From an uncultured Pseudomonadota bacterium (GTDB lineage: Bacteria; Pseudomonadota; Alphaproteobacteria; Rs-D84), in contig CALYRP010000019.1 in assembly GCA_945483255.1 (NCBI GenBank), positions 1 to 10,434 on the forward strand: 10,434 nucleotides of DNA, given 5' to 3'. Positions 1-7,197 of this stretch are shown here, one piece after another. The number at the start of each line of letters is the position of its first letter. Within the stretch, counting starts at the first letter, position 1. The notes beneath the pieces are model-generated. The model was not told the DNA's origin. It worked only from the letters and a program-made list of their open reading frames with translations, and searched no databases. Both the position numbers and the translations under genes were made by a program.

Positions 1-20
1 GTTTATAAAATATTTATATG

Positions 21-29
21 TGATATATT
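21..29 (+). promoter_or_regulatory. Extended -10 promoter element for the MFS gene
   Basis: The sequence TGATATATT is a TGn motif followed by the -10 hexamer TATATT (24-29). The matching -35 position falls at the first bases of the window and is poor (GTTTAT), as is usual for extended -10 promoters. The predicted transcript would start near base 35, just before the Shine-Dalgarno of the transporter. Nearly the same string (TGTGATATAAT) occurs at the right edge of the window. It is a pattern call only, and the window edge limits it. Confidence 0.45.
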
Positions 30-46
30 GTTCTGCGAGGGATAAA

Positions 47-1261
47 TTGAGCAAATCAAAATACATTTCAATAAAAAGTAATGTGACCGGATATTCTTTT
101 GCAAATCTGGGGTTGTTTACTGGTTTTGCTAACAGTGTTGTTAACACGGTTTATTCCCTTTGTTTGTTGGGTATATTTAAATTATTTTTCAATGAAGAAA
201 TGGCATCCGCAGCGGTTGGTGTTTATGCATCAATTTATGCTTTGTTCGCTGTTATAGTTGGTTTGTTTTCTGCAGAAATTTTACATTGGTTTACAAAAAC
301 AAGATTGCTTTATATAACCATGGTAATATTGGGTGCATGTTATTGTATGATGTGTTTTTCTGTTAAACCAATGACATTTATTACATTAGATTTTGTAAAT
401 AATTTTGCGCTTACTATGCTGGGGATTTTATTACCACTTTTTATGTCTGATTTTTCCAAAGATATTGGAATGGAACGTTTGAATGCACGATATCATTTTT
501 GGGGAAATGTTGGTGGAATTGTTGCGCCTGTGTTTGCGATGACAGTTGTGAATTTTTTTGGTGGAAATTATAGAATGCCATTATTGGCGGCAGGTATGAT
601 ATATTTTTCTGGGCTTTTGTTTTTTAAACATTTTGGAATAGTTCAGCAAGATAAAGTTATAAAACCTGTGAAATTGCAAAAAACAATTCGTGCATTGCGT
701 ATAAATGCAAAATCATTTTTTCACAAAAAGGGGATGTTGCGTGCATATATTGTGAATTTTGGATTTTATGCATTGCGCGCGATGCGTTTGCTTTATGTTC
801 CAATTATTGTGATAGAAAATGGTTTTTCAAATGAAACATTGGGAACGATTTTATCAATTGGTGTTTTGCCTTATATCTTGGTTAATTTATTCATAGGTAA
901 ATTTATCAAAAAATATGGTGCGCGTTTTTGGTTAACATGTGGTTTTGCTTCGTTTGCGGTATTTTCTGTTGTGGCAACATTTATAAGTGGACCTGCATTA
1001 TTGGCTATATTTGTGTTGTGGCAAATATCAGGCGCACTGATGGAATCTTCACATGATTTGTTGTTCTTTAATAATATGCCACGTCGTGAACAATCAAAAT
1101 ATTACGGCGTTTTTCGCACATCTGTAAATGTCCCAAGTGTTATTGTCCCAATATTTGGAACAATCGCGATTGCGGTGTTTAATTCAACATCTGCGGTGTG
1201 GGGAATTACGGCATTTGTTGCGATTTTGTCAACATTGGTTTTGTGGGGAAAATCTAAATAA
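47..1261 (+). CDS. Major facilitator superfamily (MFS)-type transporter
   Basis: This is a polytopic inner-membrane protein of about 404 residues. Twelve hydrophobic segments can be picked out by eye, split 6+6 by a basic central loop (VIKPVKLQKTIRALR region), which is the MFS layout and length. The classical motif A after helix 2 is degenerate: the loop reads SAEILHWFTKTR. The equivalent loop in the second half reads IGKFIKKYGARF. The substrate cannot be inferred. I chose TTG at 47 because GAGGG (37-41) sits five bases upstream. A GTG at 20 in the same frame would lie inside the putative -10 element. The frame stays open to the left edge, so a longer protein cannot be excluded. It ends with TAA 62 bases before recA. 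No terminator is seen between them, so read-through into recA is possible. Family call fairly sure, start less so. Confidence 0.75.
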   Translation: MSKSKYISIKSNVTGYSFANLGLFTGFANSVVNTVYSLCLLGIFKLFFNEEMASAAVGVYASIYALFAVIVGLFSAEILHWFTKTRLLYITMVILGACYCMMCFSVKPMTFITLDFVNNFALTMLGILLPLFMSDFSKDIGMERLNARYHFWGNVGGIVAPVFAMTVVNFFGGNYRMPLLAAGMIYFSGLLFFKHFGIVQQDKVIKPVKLQKTIRALRINAKSFFHKKGMLRAYIVNFGFYALRAMRLLYVPIIVIENGFSNETLGTILSIGVLPYILVNLFIGKFIKKYGARFWLTCGFASFAVFSVVATFISGPALLAIFVLWQISGALMESSHDLLFFNNMPRREQSKYYGVFRTSVNVPSVIVPIFGTIAIAVFNSTSAVWGITAFVAILSTLVLWGKSK

Positions 1262-1267
1262 TACCCC

Positions 1268-1296
1268 TTGCGTTAGGTTGTTTTTCTGTGTATGAT
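1268..1296 (+). promoter_or_regulatory. recA promoter (sigma70-type)
   Basis: A -35 element TTGCGT (1268-1273) and a -10 element TATGAT (1291-1296) are separated by exactly 17 bases. The transcript would start near 1303, followed by a short leader with Shine-Dalgarno AAAGGGG (1311-1317) seven bases before the ATG. Neither the alphaproteobacterial LexA box (GTTC-N7-GTTC) nor the gamma/beta type (CTGT-N8-ACAG) is present in the gap. Confidence 0.6.
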
Positions 1297-1323
1297 TTTA
1301 TTATAAAAAGAAAGGGGTAAAGT

Positions 1324-2397
1324 ATGGCAAAAAAAGAAGCAGTAAAAGAAACTGTGGCAGCGAAAAATCCAGCATTGGAATCGGCACTGGCTCAAATTCA
1401 AAAACAATTCGGAAAAGAAGCCATCATGAAAATGGGTGATGGTTCACAACAAAATATCGAAGCGATTTCATCTGGTTCTTTGGGGCTTGATATCGCATTA
1501 GGTATTGGTGGTTATCCAAAGGGGCGTATTGTTGAAATATATGGTCCAGAATCTTCTGGTAAAACAACATTGGCATTGCACGCAGTAGCAGAATCACAAA
1601 AGAAAGGCGGTACATGTGCGTATATCGATGCTGAAAATGCATTGGATCCAAGTTATGCAAAAAAATTGGGCGTAGATGTTTCGAATTTGATTATTTCGCA
1701 ACCTGATTCTGGTGAACAGGCTTTGGAAATTGCGGATACACTTATTAAATCTGGTGCGGTTGATGTTGTTGTTGTTGATTCTGTGGCTGCATTGGTACCA
1801 AAGGCCGAACTGGAAGGCAATATCGGTGATACATATATGGGAACAACTGCGCGTTTGATGTCGCAATCATTAAAGAAACTGGCGGGCAGTGTATCGCGCA
1901 GTAATACACTTTTGATTTTTATTAACCAAATACGTATGAAAATTGGTGTAATGTTTGGAAGTCCTGAAACAACATCTGGTGGAAACGCATTAAAATTCTA
2001 TGCGTCTGTACGTCTTGATATTCGTCGCACCGGGGCAATCAAAGATAAAGAAAATGTTATCGGCAATGAAACGCGTGTAAAGATTGTTAAAAACAAAGTA
2101 GCACCACCTTTCCGGACAGTTGATTTTAAAATCATGTATGGCGAAGGTATTTCAAGAATCAGTGAAATACTTGATATGGGTGTTAAATATAATTTGATTG
2201 AAAAGGCTGGATCTTTCTATTCTTATAACAATGAAAGAATAGGTCAAGGTGAAGCCAATGCGCGTCAATGGCTGAAAGACCATGTCGATGCACAACAGGA
2301 ATTGCTGGATAAAATCATGGCGCGTGCAAATGGTATTGCTGAAGAAATGACAACTGGTCCGATCGATGAAGAAGACGATGGTGTTGTCGAAGAATGA
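1324..2397 (+). CDS. recA: Recombinase RecA
   Basis: RecA is the cytoplasmic DNA-dependent ATPase that forms filaments on single-stranded DNA, drives homologous strand exchange and, in many bacteria, triggers LexA self-cleavage. The full-length 357-residue protein shows Walker A GPESSGKT (74-81), the catalytic glutamate E104 in AENALDP, Walker B VVVVDS (148-153), loop L1 EGNIGDTYMG (164-173), loop L2 from FGSPETT (211-217) to about 225, and an acidic C-terminal tail ending EEDDGVVEE. Two usually conserved histidines are replaced: AEHALDP reads AENALDP (N105), and the histidine of the L1 GD-(S/T)-H-MG motif is tyrosine (Y171). All core catalytic motifs are intact, so it should be functional. 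The start ATG has a strong Shine-Dalgarno. The gene ends with tandem stops TGA TAA and is followed by a hairpin. A glycosyltransferase operon begins 55 bases downstream. Confidence 0.98.
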   Translation: MAKKEAVKETVAAKNPALESALAQIQKQFGKEAIMKMGDGSQQNIEAISSGSLGLDIALGIGGYPKGRIVEIYGPESSGKTTLALHAVAESQKKGGTCAYIDAENALDPSYAKKLGVDVSNLIISQPDSGEQALEIADTLIKSGAVDVVVVDSVAALVPKAELEGNIGDTYMGTTARLMSQSLKKLAGSVSRSNTLLIFINQIRMKIGVMFGSPETTSGGNALKFYASVRLDIRRTGAIKDKENVIGNETRVKIVKNKVAPPFRTVDFKIMYGEGISRISEILDMGVKYNLIEKAGSFYSYNNERIGQGEANARQWLKDHVDAQQELLDKIMARANGIAEEMTTGPIDEEDDGVVEE

Positions 2398-2406
2398 TAA
2401 AACAAT

Positions 2407-2436
2407 ACATACGGGCATTTTGCCCGTATGTTTATA
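2407..2436 (+). terminator. Hairpin terminator or attenuator after recA
   Basis: A perfect 10-bp inverted repeat, ACATACGGGC (2407-2416) and GCCCGTATGT (2422-2431), has a 5-base loop ATTTT. It is followed by TTATAAATA, so the U-tract is short and broken. The stem is strong but the tail is weak, so termination may be partial and some recA transcripts may run on into the glycosyltransferase operon. Confidence 0.7.
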
Positions 2437-2452
2437 AATAAAAAGGTGAAAC

Positions 2453-3340
2453 ATGAATATATCACGGGCTTGGGCTTTGATTCAGATAGTGGTAAAAGCG
2501 CATATATTAAATTGGTTTTGGCGGCCACGTGCAATTCGCAGCGAAAAAAGATGTGATGTTTTTTCACATGTTGCTGTTAAATATTTTAAAAGATATTTGC
2601 CTGCGGTAAATCAAGTAAAAGAAATGCCAATCATCAAAGACGATGAAAACGAAAAAATTTGGACTATGTGGCAACAAGGCGAAGAAAAGGCCCCGGCATT
2701 GGTAAAGGCATGCTATCGCAGTATTCGCAAACATTGCAAACAAGAATTGGTTGTTTTGGATGATAATAATTTTGAACAATATGTTAATTTACCACAAGAA
2801 ATAATAGAAAAATATCGTGCTGGAAAAATAAGACGTGCACATTTTGCAGATATTGTTCGTGTGGAATTACTTTATGAACATGGTGGAATTTGGTTGGATT
2901 CAACCGCATTTGTTGTAGAACCGATTCCACAGTGGATTATTGATTTAGATTTCTTTGTTTATATGGTTGGTAATGTCGGACAAAGATATTCATATATGCA
3001 AAATTGTTTTATTCGTGCAAGAAAAGGTGCTTTTCTTTTGGCGGCTTGGCGTGCAATGATTCTTGATTATTGGATGCACGAAAACCACAGTTTTGATTAT
3101 TTTATGCATCAATTATTATTCAAAACATTGGTTGAAAACGACGAAAGGGCAAAAAAATATTTTTCACAAATGCCACACATAGATCAAGATCCGACCCATG
3201 CATTGTGGCATACATATAAACACCAGCCTTATGATGAAAAATTGTTTAAGAAATTAACCAAAGATGCGTTCTTTCAAAAATGTGCGTATGCGGATGCCCC
3301 GTTGCCGGGAACTTTTGCAGAAGCCATAACAAAAATGTAA
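2453..3340 (+). CDS. Glycosyltransferase, capsular polysaccharide synthesis (GT32-like) family
   Basis: The protein is predicted to transfer a sugar from a nucleotide donor onto a surface-glycan intermediate at the cytoplasmic face of the membrane. It has 295 residues. The pattern fits the Caps_synth/GT32-type fold: an N-terminal strand IWTMWQQG (69-76, the family's IWxxWxQG motif), then LVVLDDNNFEQYV, then the core from A129 to S150 ending in the metal-binding-like WLDS (147-150). The GGIWLDS block is the family's DXD equivalent. The N-terminus (about 1-25) is tryptophan- and aromatic-rich and may touch the membrane, but it is not a clear signal peptide. The Shine-Dalgarno is AAAGGTGA, five bases before the ATG. 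It is the first of three closely packed plus-strand glycosyltransferases (16 bases to the next gene). No convincing promoter of its own was found. Sugar and linkage are unknown. Confidence 0.85.
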   Translation: MNISRAWALIQIVVKAHILNWFWRPRAIRSEKRCDVFSHVAVKYFKRYLPAVNQVKEMPIIKDDENEKIWTMWQQGEEKAPALVKACYRSIRKHCKQELVVLDDNNFEQYVNLPQEIIEKYRAGKIRRAHFADIVRVELLYEHGGIWLDSTAFVVEPIPQWIIDLDFFVYMVGNVGQRYSYMQNCFIRARKGAFLLAAWRAMILDYWMHENHSFDYFMHQLLFKTLVENDERAKKYFSQMPHIDQDPTHALWHTYKHQPYDEKLFKKLTKDAFFQKCAYADAPLPGTFAEAITKM

Positions 3341-3356
3341 AAAAAGGCGGTTTATT

Positions 3357-4376
3357 ATGCGACCAAAAATATCGATTATTATTCCAATGTGGGGTGTAGA
3401 AAAATATCTGAAAAGATGTTTGGACAGTGTTTTAAATCAAACATTTACAGATTGGACAGCAATTTGTGTTGATGATGGATCTCCTGATAAATCTGGTGAA
3501 ATTGCAGAAAGTTATGCCAAGAAAGATAAAAGATTTATCGTCGTTCACAAAGAAAATGGTGGGCTTTCTGATGCGCGTAATTATGGTATGAAATATGCAA
3601 CTGGACAATACATAATGTATCTGGACAGCGATGATTTTATTCATCCGCAAACAATGGAAATTGCATATAATGCCGCGATACAAAATAAATCTGATATTGT
3701 TTCTTTTACATATGACAGATTTTATCGTCCACAATTAATGGTACGTCATGTTTTACATTTGGATACAGACAATGTTGTGCCATTTGGCTTAAAGAAAAAA
3801 TATGATTTAAATAAAATACCAATGCGAACAACCGATGATGTTTTTGAATTGGCGACAGAACGTACACATAACAAAACAAATCCAAATCGTAAATGGTTAA
3901 TTAAACATTGCCAGGTTTGGAAAAATCTTTATAAAAAATCTTTGATAAAAGACACACCGTTTATCAAGGGTATTTTGTTTGAAGATTTTCCTTGGTGGTC
4001 TGCAATCATGTTAAAAAAGCCGCGTACAACGGTTGTGCCATTACCACTTTATTATTATATTCCTAATTTTGGTGGAATTGTTTTATCTGCCAAGCAATTA
4101 CGTATTATGAAAAGTTTGTGCACTGGTATAAAAACAGCATATCAATTATATGCAAAAAAAGCAGATGCTGAACAAATGAAAAAATGGCAGTCGCAATTTA
4201 TGTGGTATTTTGTAAATTGGGCTTTTCGTAAATTAAAATATTTAAAAACAGATGAAGAATTTACAGATGCGCGTAATGAATTTATTGAAATGAATAATAT
4301 GGGTGTTTTCGATAATGTGCCAAACGAATGGTATGATTTACGTGAAAAGATTTATAAGTTTATTGGTGTTAAATAA
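3357..4376 (+). CDS. Family 2 glycosyltransferase (GT-A fold)
   Basis: This is a 339-residue inverting-type GT2 enzyme of the surface-polysaccharide class. Its N-terminal GT-A domain (about 1-215) starts with SIIIPMWGVEKYLKRCLDS, followed by the nucleotide-binding DDGS (39-42), NGGLSDARN (67-75) and the metal-binding LDSDD (89-93). An acidic pair ED (209-210) in FEDFPWW lies where the catalytic base of GT2 enzymes is expected. The C-terminal third (about 215-339) is helical-looking and lysine-rich, without a recognised domain. No transmembrane helices are evident. The gene has Shine-Dalgarno AAGGCGG, and its TAA stop abuts the next gene's ATG (TAAATG), suggesting translational coupling. The sugar transferred cannot be told from the sequence. 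Confidence 0.93.
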   Translation: MRPKISIIIPMWGVEKYLKRCLDSVLNQTFTDWTAICVDDGSPDKSGEIAESYAKKDKRFIVVHKENGGLSDARNYGMKYATGQYIMYLDSDDFIHPQTMEIAYNAAIQNKSDIVSFTYDRFYRPQLMVRHVLHLDTDNVVPFGLKKKYDLNKIPMRTTDDVFELATERTHNKTNPNRKWLIKHCQVWKNLYKKSLIKDTPFIKGILFEDFPWWSAIMLKKPRTTVVPLPLYYYIPNFGGIVLSAKQLRIMKSLCTGIKTAYQLYAKKADAEQMKKWQSQFMWYFVNWAFRKLKYLKTDEEFTDARNEFIEMNNMGVFDNVPNEWYDLREKIYKFIGVK

Positions 4377-5510
4377 ATGAAAAAACAAAGAATTGCATTT
4401 TGTTTGCGCGATATGCAAATGGGTGGCGTAGAATCGGTTTTGATTCGGACATTAGATGAATTACTAAAACATAAAAACATTGAATTAAATCTTGTTACAT
4501 ATGTTGATATAAAAACGCCCATATACAAACAATATTTTGAACAACATAAAAATATAAAGACAATATCTTTATATCCGTGTTCGTGGCTCGGGACGAACTT
4601 GCCTCATTTTTTATTGACGCGCATAGTGCTTCATTTTATGCGCGATATATATCGTTCATTTAATCGAATTTTTGTCATGGCTAAATTGAAAAATATTGAT
4701 GTGTTTATCGATTATCATGACTTTGGTTTTTATAATGAATTACGAAATATCAAAAATGCAAAAAAAATTGCGTGGTTTCATTCGTCTATTGATGTTTTTG
4801 TAAAACGTTGTTTTATAAACAAAGTTAATATATATGATAATGTTGTTGTGTTAACAGATGCGTGTAAAAACGATTTACAAAAATTATACCCACAAATCAC
4901 AGATAAAATTATTCGTATCTATAACCCAATAGACATTAAAGATATTCAAAATAAATCAAAAGAAGAGAAACATATAAAAGATAAATATTTTTGCTGTGTA
5001 TCCAGATTGTCAAGGGATAAAGATATAAAAACAATTTTGAATGCATTTGAAGATTTTTATATGACTAATAATAAACCAAAAATAAAAATGGTTTTTGTTG
5101 GTGACGGCGATCGTGCCGACGAATACAAGAAATATGCAAAATCATTAAAATCGTCAAAACAAATAGTGTTTGTTGGAATGCAAAAAAATCCATTTGTGTA
5201 TATGAAAAATGCATTGGTAAATGTTTTATCAAGCTATGGCGAAGGTTTGCCTACCGTTTTGATTGAATCAGCTGCTGTTGATACATTGAATATAGCGTCA
5301 GATTGTAAATATGGACCGCGTGAAATATTATTAAATGGTGATGGCGGGCTATTGTTTGAACCTGGTAATGTTGAACAATTGGCAAAATGTTTTGATGATG
5401 TTTATAACAAAAAAATTGATATAAAAGCTATGATAAAAAAATCAAATCGTGCATTGACACGATTTGACGCAAAAGAAATAGTTAATCAAATTATATCCCT
5501 GATTTCTTAA
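4377..5510 (+). CDS. Family 4 glycosyltransferase (GT-B fold)
   Basis: This is a retaining-type GT4 enzyme of 377 residues, normal for the family. The N-terminal half has the typical opening IAFCLRDMQMGGVESVL with a glycine pair at 16-17 and carries the acceptor side of the GT-B fold. The C-terminal donor domain shows IYNPID (181-186), VSRLSRDKD (208-216), FVGDGD (240-245), and the EX7E-type signature in SSYGEGLPTVLIES with E289 and E297. It starts directly after the preceding GT2 stop with no strong Shine-Dalgarno, so it is probably translated by coupling. Its last 20 bases overlap the end of the convergent minus-strand gene. Codons for about residues 353-364 also form the hairpin and U-tract of the opposing operon's terminator. 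The donor sugar is unknown. Confidence 0.93.
   Translation: MKKQRIAFCLRDMQMGGVESVLIRTLDELLKHKNIELNLVTYVDIKTPIYKQYFEQHKNIKTISLYPCSWLGTNLPHFLLTRIVLHFMRDIYRSFNRIFVMAKLKNIDVFIDYHDFGFYNELRNIKNAKKIAWFHSSIDVFVKRCFINKVNIYDNVVVLTDACKNDLQKLYPQITDKIIRIYNPIDIKDIQNKSKEEKHIKDKYFCCVSRLSRDKDIKTILNAFEDFYMTNNKPKIKMVFVGDGDRADEYKKYAKSLKSSKQIVFVGMQKNPFVYMKNALVNVLSSYGEGLPTVLIESAAVDTLNIASDCKYGPREILLNGDGGLLFEPGNVEQLAKCFDDVYNKKIDIKAMIKKSNRALTRFDAKEIVNQIISLIS
5435..5467 (-). terminator. Intrinsic terminator of the minus-strand glycan operon, inside the GT4 gene
   Basis: A perfect 10-bp inverted repeat lies at 5442-5451 (TCAAATCGTG) and 5458-5467 (CACGATTTGA), with a 6-base loop. Read on the minus strand it is followed at once by seven Ts (A7 at 5435-5441 on the plus strand). 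It begins 23 bases beyond the stop codon of the GT2-like gene, the normal place for a terminator. It lies wholly within the coding sequence of the convergent GT4 gene. Confidence 0.8.
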
Positions 5511-6327
5511 ATCGTGTTGGTATTTTAACAACGATTTTTAATCCCATCATTGCCGGTTTGCGCAGGGCATAAATTGGACGACAATATGTTTGAATAATGC
5601 GTGCAATGCGCAGCCATTTTTCAGATTTTGGTTTTTTGTGCGTAATTGTATTTATTGTTCCGTTCCCGCGACGCTTTAAATGTTTTAACCAATCGGCACC
5701 ACGATTTTTTGCCTTTTGTTCCAACATGTCCATATCAACCGACCCAAAATGCAACAGATACAGATTTTTATCGATGTGGAAATTGTGATGGTGAATGCTG
5801 TGAAATCCAGAACCCCAAGATACAGGTTTGTTTATCACAACTGGTTTTGTATAACGCGTAGAAAGCAGGGCGTGTTCACGTTGTTCCAAAAACGGAGCCT
5901 GTTTATCAAGAATTGCTTCGCAATACAAATGTTGCCCGATATCCAGCCCAAGACCAGAAAGCGTAGTATGAATCTTTTTATTTGATAAATATTGTTTCAG
6001 ATTTTGGTGGGTCTTTGAATCAACAATTAAAAATTCATCGCTGTCGCATCCAATTACTATGTCGTATGATTGTAATAATTCAGATGCCAATTCTGATAAT
6101 TTTTTTATCCTGTATTTATCGCCCGCGGCACGTGACATGTTTTCATGGGGTAATTTTGTTATATGTGCATTGCCCGCGTTTGATGGAATGTTTTGATCAA
6201 TACCGTCCAGTAATATATAAAGGTTTTCAGTTCCAAATTGTTTTCCATAATATGCAATCCATCGCGACAGAAAAAATTCATCATCGCGCGCCATTGTTAT
6301 TGCAGCTATCTTTTTTAGTTTTTTCAT
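5491..6327 (-). CDS. Glycosyltransferase family 2-like (PF13704/GT92-like)
   Basis: This is a 278-residue putative glycosyltransferase of the short GT-A type related to Glyco_tranf_2_4. The opening AAITMARDDEFFLSRWIAYY is the family's 'N/RDE-xxFLxEW' strand-helix, followed by LYILLDGIDQN (36-46) in place of the usual YIYDNxSxD. CDSDEF (94-99) supplies the metal-binding DXD. A histidine-rich part (H176, H179-181, H184, H193) ends in LLHFGSVD, where related enzymes place a late catalytic or metal-ligand histidine. The C-terminal 50 residues are basic and hydrophobic, possibly a peripheral membrane anchor. The start codon overlaps the stop of the upstream rhamnan-synthesis-F-like gene (ATGA, 6324-6327), so the two form one operon. 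The 3' end overlaps the convergent GT4 gene by 20 bases. The sugar is unknown; the family call is from motif memory. Confidence 0.82.
   Translation of the reverse strand: MKKLKKIAAITMARDDEFFLSRWIAYYGKQFGTENLYILLDGIDQNIPSNAGNAHITKLPHENMSRAAGDKYRIKKLSELASELLQSYDIVIGCDSDEFLIVDSKTHQNLKQYLSNKKIHTTLSGLGLDIGQHLYCEAILDKQAPFLEQREHALLSTRYTKPVVINKPVSWGSGFHSIHHHNFHIDKNLYLLHFGSVDMDMLEQKAKNRGADWLKHLKRRGNGTINTITHKKPKSEKWLRIARIIQTYCRPIYALRKPAMMGLKIVVKIPTRFKKSGI
5509..5541 (+). terminator. Possible weak terminator after the GT4 gene
   Basis: AAATCGT (5509-5515) pairs with ACGATTT (5531-5537) across a 15-base loop that can fold further (TTG/CAA). Five Ts end at 5539. The hairpin starts in the GT4 stop codon and lies within the convergent gene's coding region. 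The stem is short and AT-rich, so this is tentative. Confidence 0.35.
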
Positions 6328-7175
6328 AATCCACCATTTAAAAGTTTATTTTTAAAATATATTATATTGCGCAACCAAATCTTGAAAATATTATTTGTCA
6401 GCAACCAATTCATATATTGTTTTCCGTATAATTGGTTTGCCGTATTCATAATTACATGTGCGGCATTTTTATCACAATATTTTAATATGTATTTTATTTG
6501 TTTGCCCAAAGCGCCGTTGTGTCGCAAGAAAGATAATTTTTTTACAAAAGGACACCCGTGTTTAAATAAATATTTTGGGTTGTTATATGTTTCGCGACCA
6601 TGTACAGTAAACAACCCGCCGCAAGAACAATTATGTTCGCGTATAATATTTGTTAATCCGTGTTCATACTTTATTGTAACAACATATTTATCAGATTCTT
6701 TTTTAACAGATGTTATAAATTTATCAAACCAATCGGACATGAATATTTTCTTGTTCAAACGTACAAACCAAGATTCCATATATGAATGCGTTTTGTGTGT
6801 TGCAACAACCATACCAACAGCATCTGTTTTTTTGCTTTCTATTTTATACAATATTTCGGATATATCGAATAACGGGCCAAACACAGAATCATTTACCAAA
6901 TAAACATAATCATAATTATTTAATATGTTTTTGTCACGTGCGTATTGGTATGCGCGTTTATATGAACCAAAATCATATTCGCCGTGCCGCGCCGCAATTG
7001 TATGAATTGTATATTTTTCTATTTTGTTGATTTCAGATGTTTTGCAATCGCAATCCATACAAACAATAACATCGCCGTAATTTGATAATTGCGAAACATA
7101 ATAAATCAGTGCATCATCAATAATGCAATCTTTATTGTATCCAGCAAATAAAAATAATTGTTTATGTGTAGACAT
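6324..7175 (-). CDS. Rhamnan synthesis F (RgpF)-like glycosyltransferase
   Basis: This 283-residue protein resembles the rhamnan synthesis F family (PF05045), whose members take part in making rhamnose-containing cell-wall or O-antigen polysaccharides. Visible family signatures are the N-terminal LFAGYNKDCIIDDALIYYV, ARHGEYDFGSYKRAY (62-76) and YVYLVNDSVFGPL (90-102), the last two being the most diagnostic blocks. Two cysteine-rich spots (CMDCDC at 39-44, CSCGG later) are unusual in number, but I attach no function to them. It is shorter than many two-domain RgpF proteins and matches a single family domain. It is the first gene of a two-gene minus-strand operon, driven by a promoter in the divergent gap. 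The Shine-Dalgarno is weak (AAAGATAG). I give no symbol because a real RgpF orthologue cannot be claimed and the sugar need not be rhamnose. Confidence 0.85.
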   Translation of the reverse strand: MSTHKQLFLFAGYNKDCIIDDALIYYVSQLSNYGDVIVCMDCDCKTSEINKIEKYTIHTIAARHGEYDFGSYKRAYQYARDKNILNNYDYVYLVNDSVFGPLFDISEILYKIESKKTDAVGMVVATHKTHSYMESWFVRLNKKIFMSDWFDKFITSVKKESDKYVVTIKYEHGLTNIIREHNCSCGGLFTVHGRETYNNPKYLFKHGCPFVKKLSFLRHNGALGKQIKYILKYCDKNAAHVIMNTANQLYGKQYMNWLLTNNIFKIWLRNIIYFKNKLLNGGL

Positions 7176-7197
7176 AAAATCTATCTTTGGTTATAAT
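7169..7197 (+). promoter_or_regulatory. Plus-strand promoter for the GT61 gene
   Basis: TAGACA (7169-7174, five of six consensus bases) and TATAAT (7192-7197, perfect) are spaced by 17 bases. The -35 overlaps the start codon of the divergent RgpF-like gene. A second perfect TATAAT lies at 7208-7213, with a weak TTTGGT (7186-7191) at 16 bases. TTATAATAT is directly repeated 16 bases apart, so start-site choice is uncertain. Confidence 0.6.

Noticed and set aside
20..46. GTG at 20 as the start of the MFS transporter
   Set aside because: It sits within the probable -10 element and has no Shine-Dalgarno, whereas TTG at 47 has GAGGG at good spacing. It is kept as an alternative because the frame is open to the window edge.
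1761..1780. GTT triplet repeat in recA
   Set aside because: It encodes the valines of the Walker B strand (VVVVDS) and is explained by the protein sequence.
1424..1866. Minus-strand open frames opposite recA
   Set aside because: They lie entirely inside recA, overlap one another in different frames, and show no protein family features.
4760..4767. A8 homopolymer inside the GT4 gene, considered as a phase-variation tract
   Set aside because: It encodes ordinary lysine codons in frame. Runs of six to eight A are common throughout this AT-rich window, so there is no specific sign of slippage control.
6367..6903. A 178-codon plus-strand open frame opposite the RgpF-like gene
   Set aside because: It is antisense to a gene with clear family motifs, has no Shine-Dalgarno or recognisable domain, and its composition is that expected from the complement of AT-rich coding DNA.
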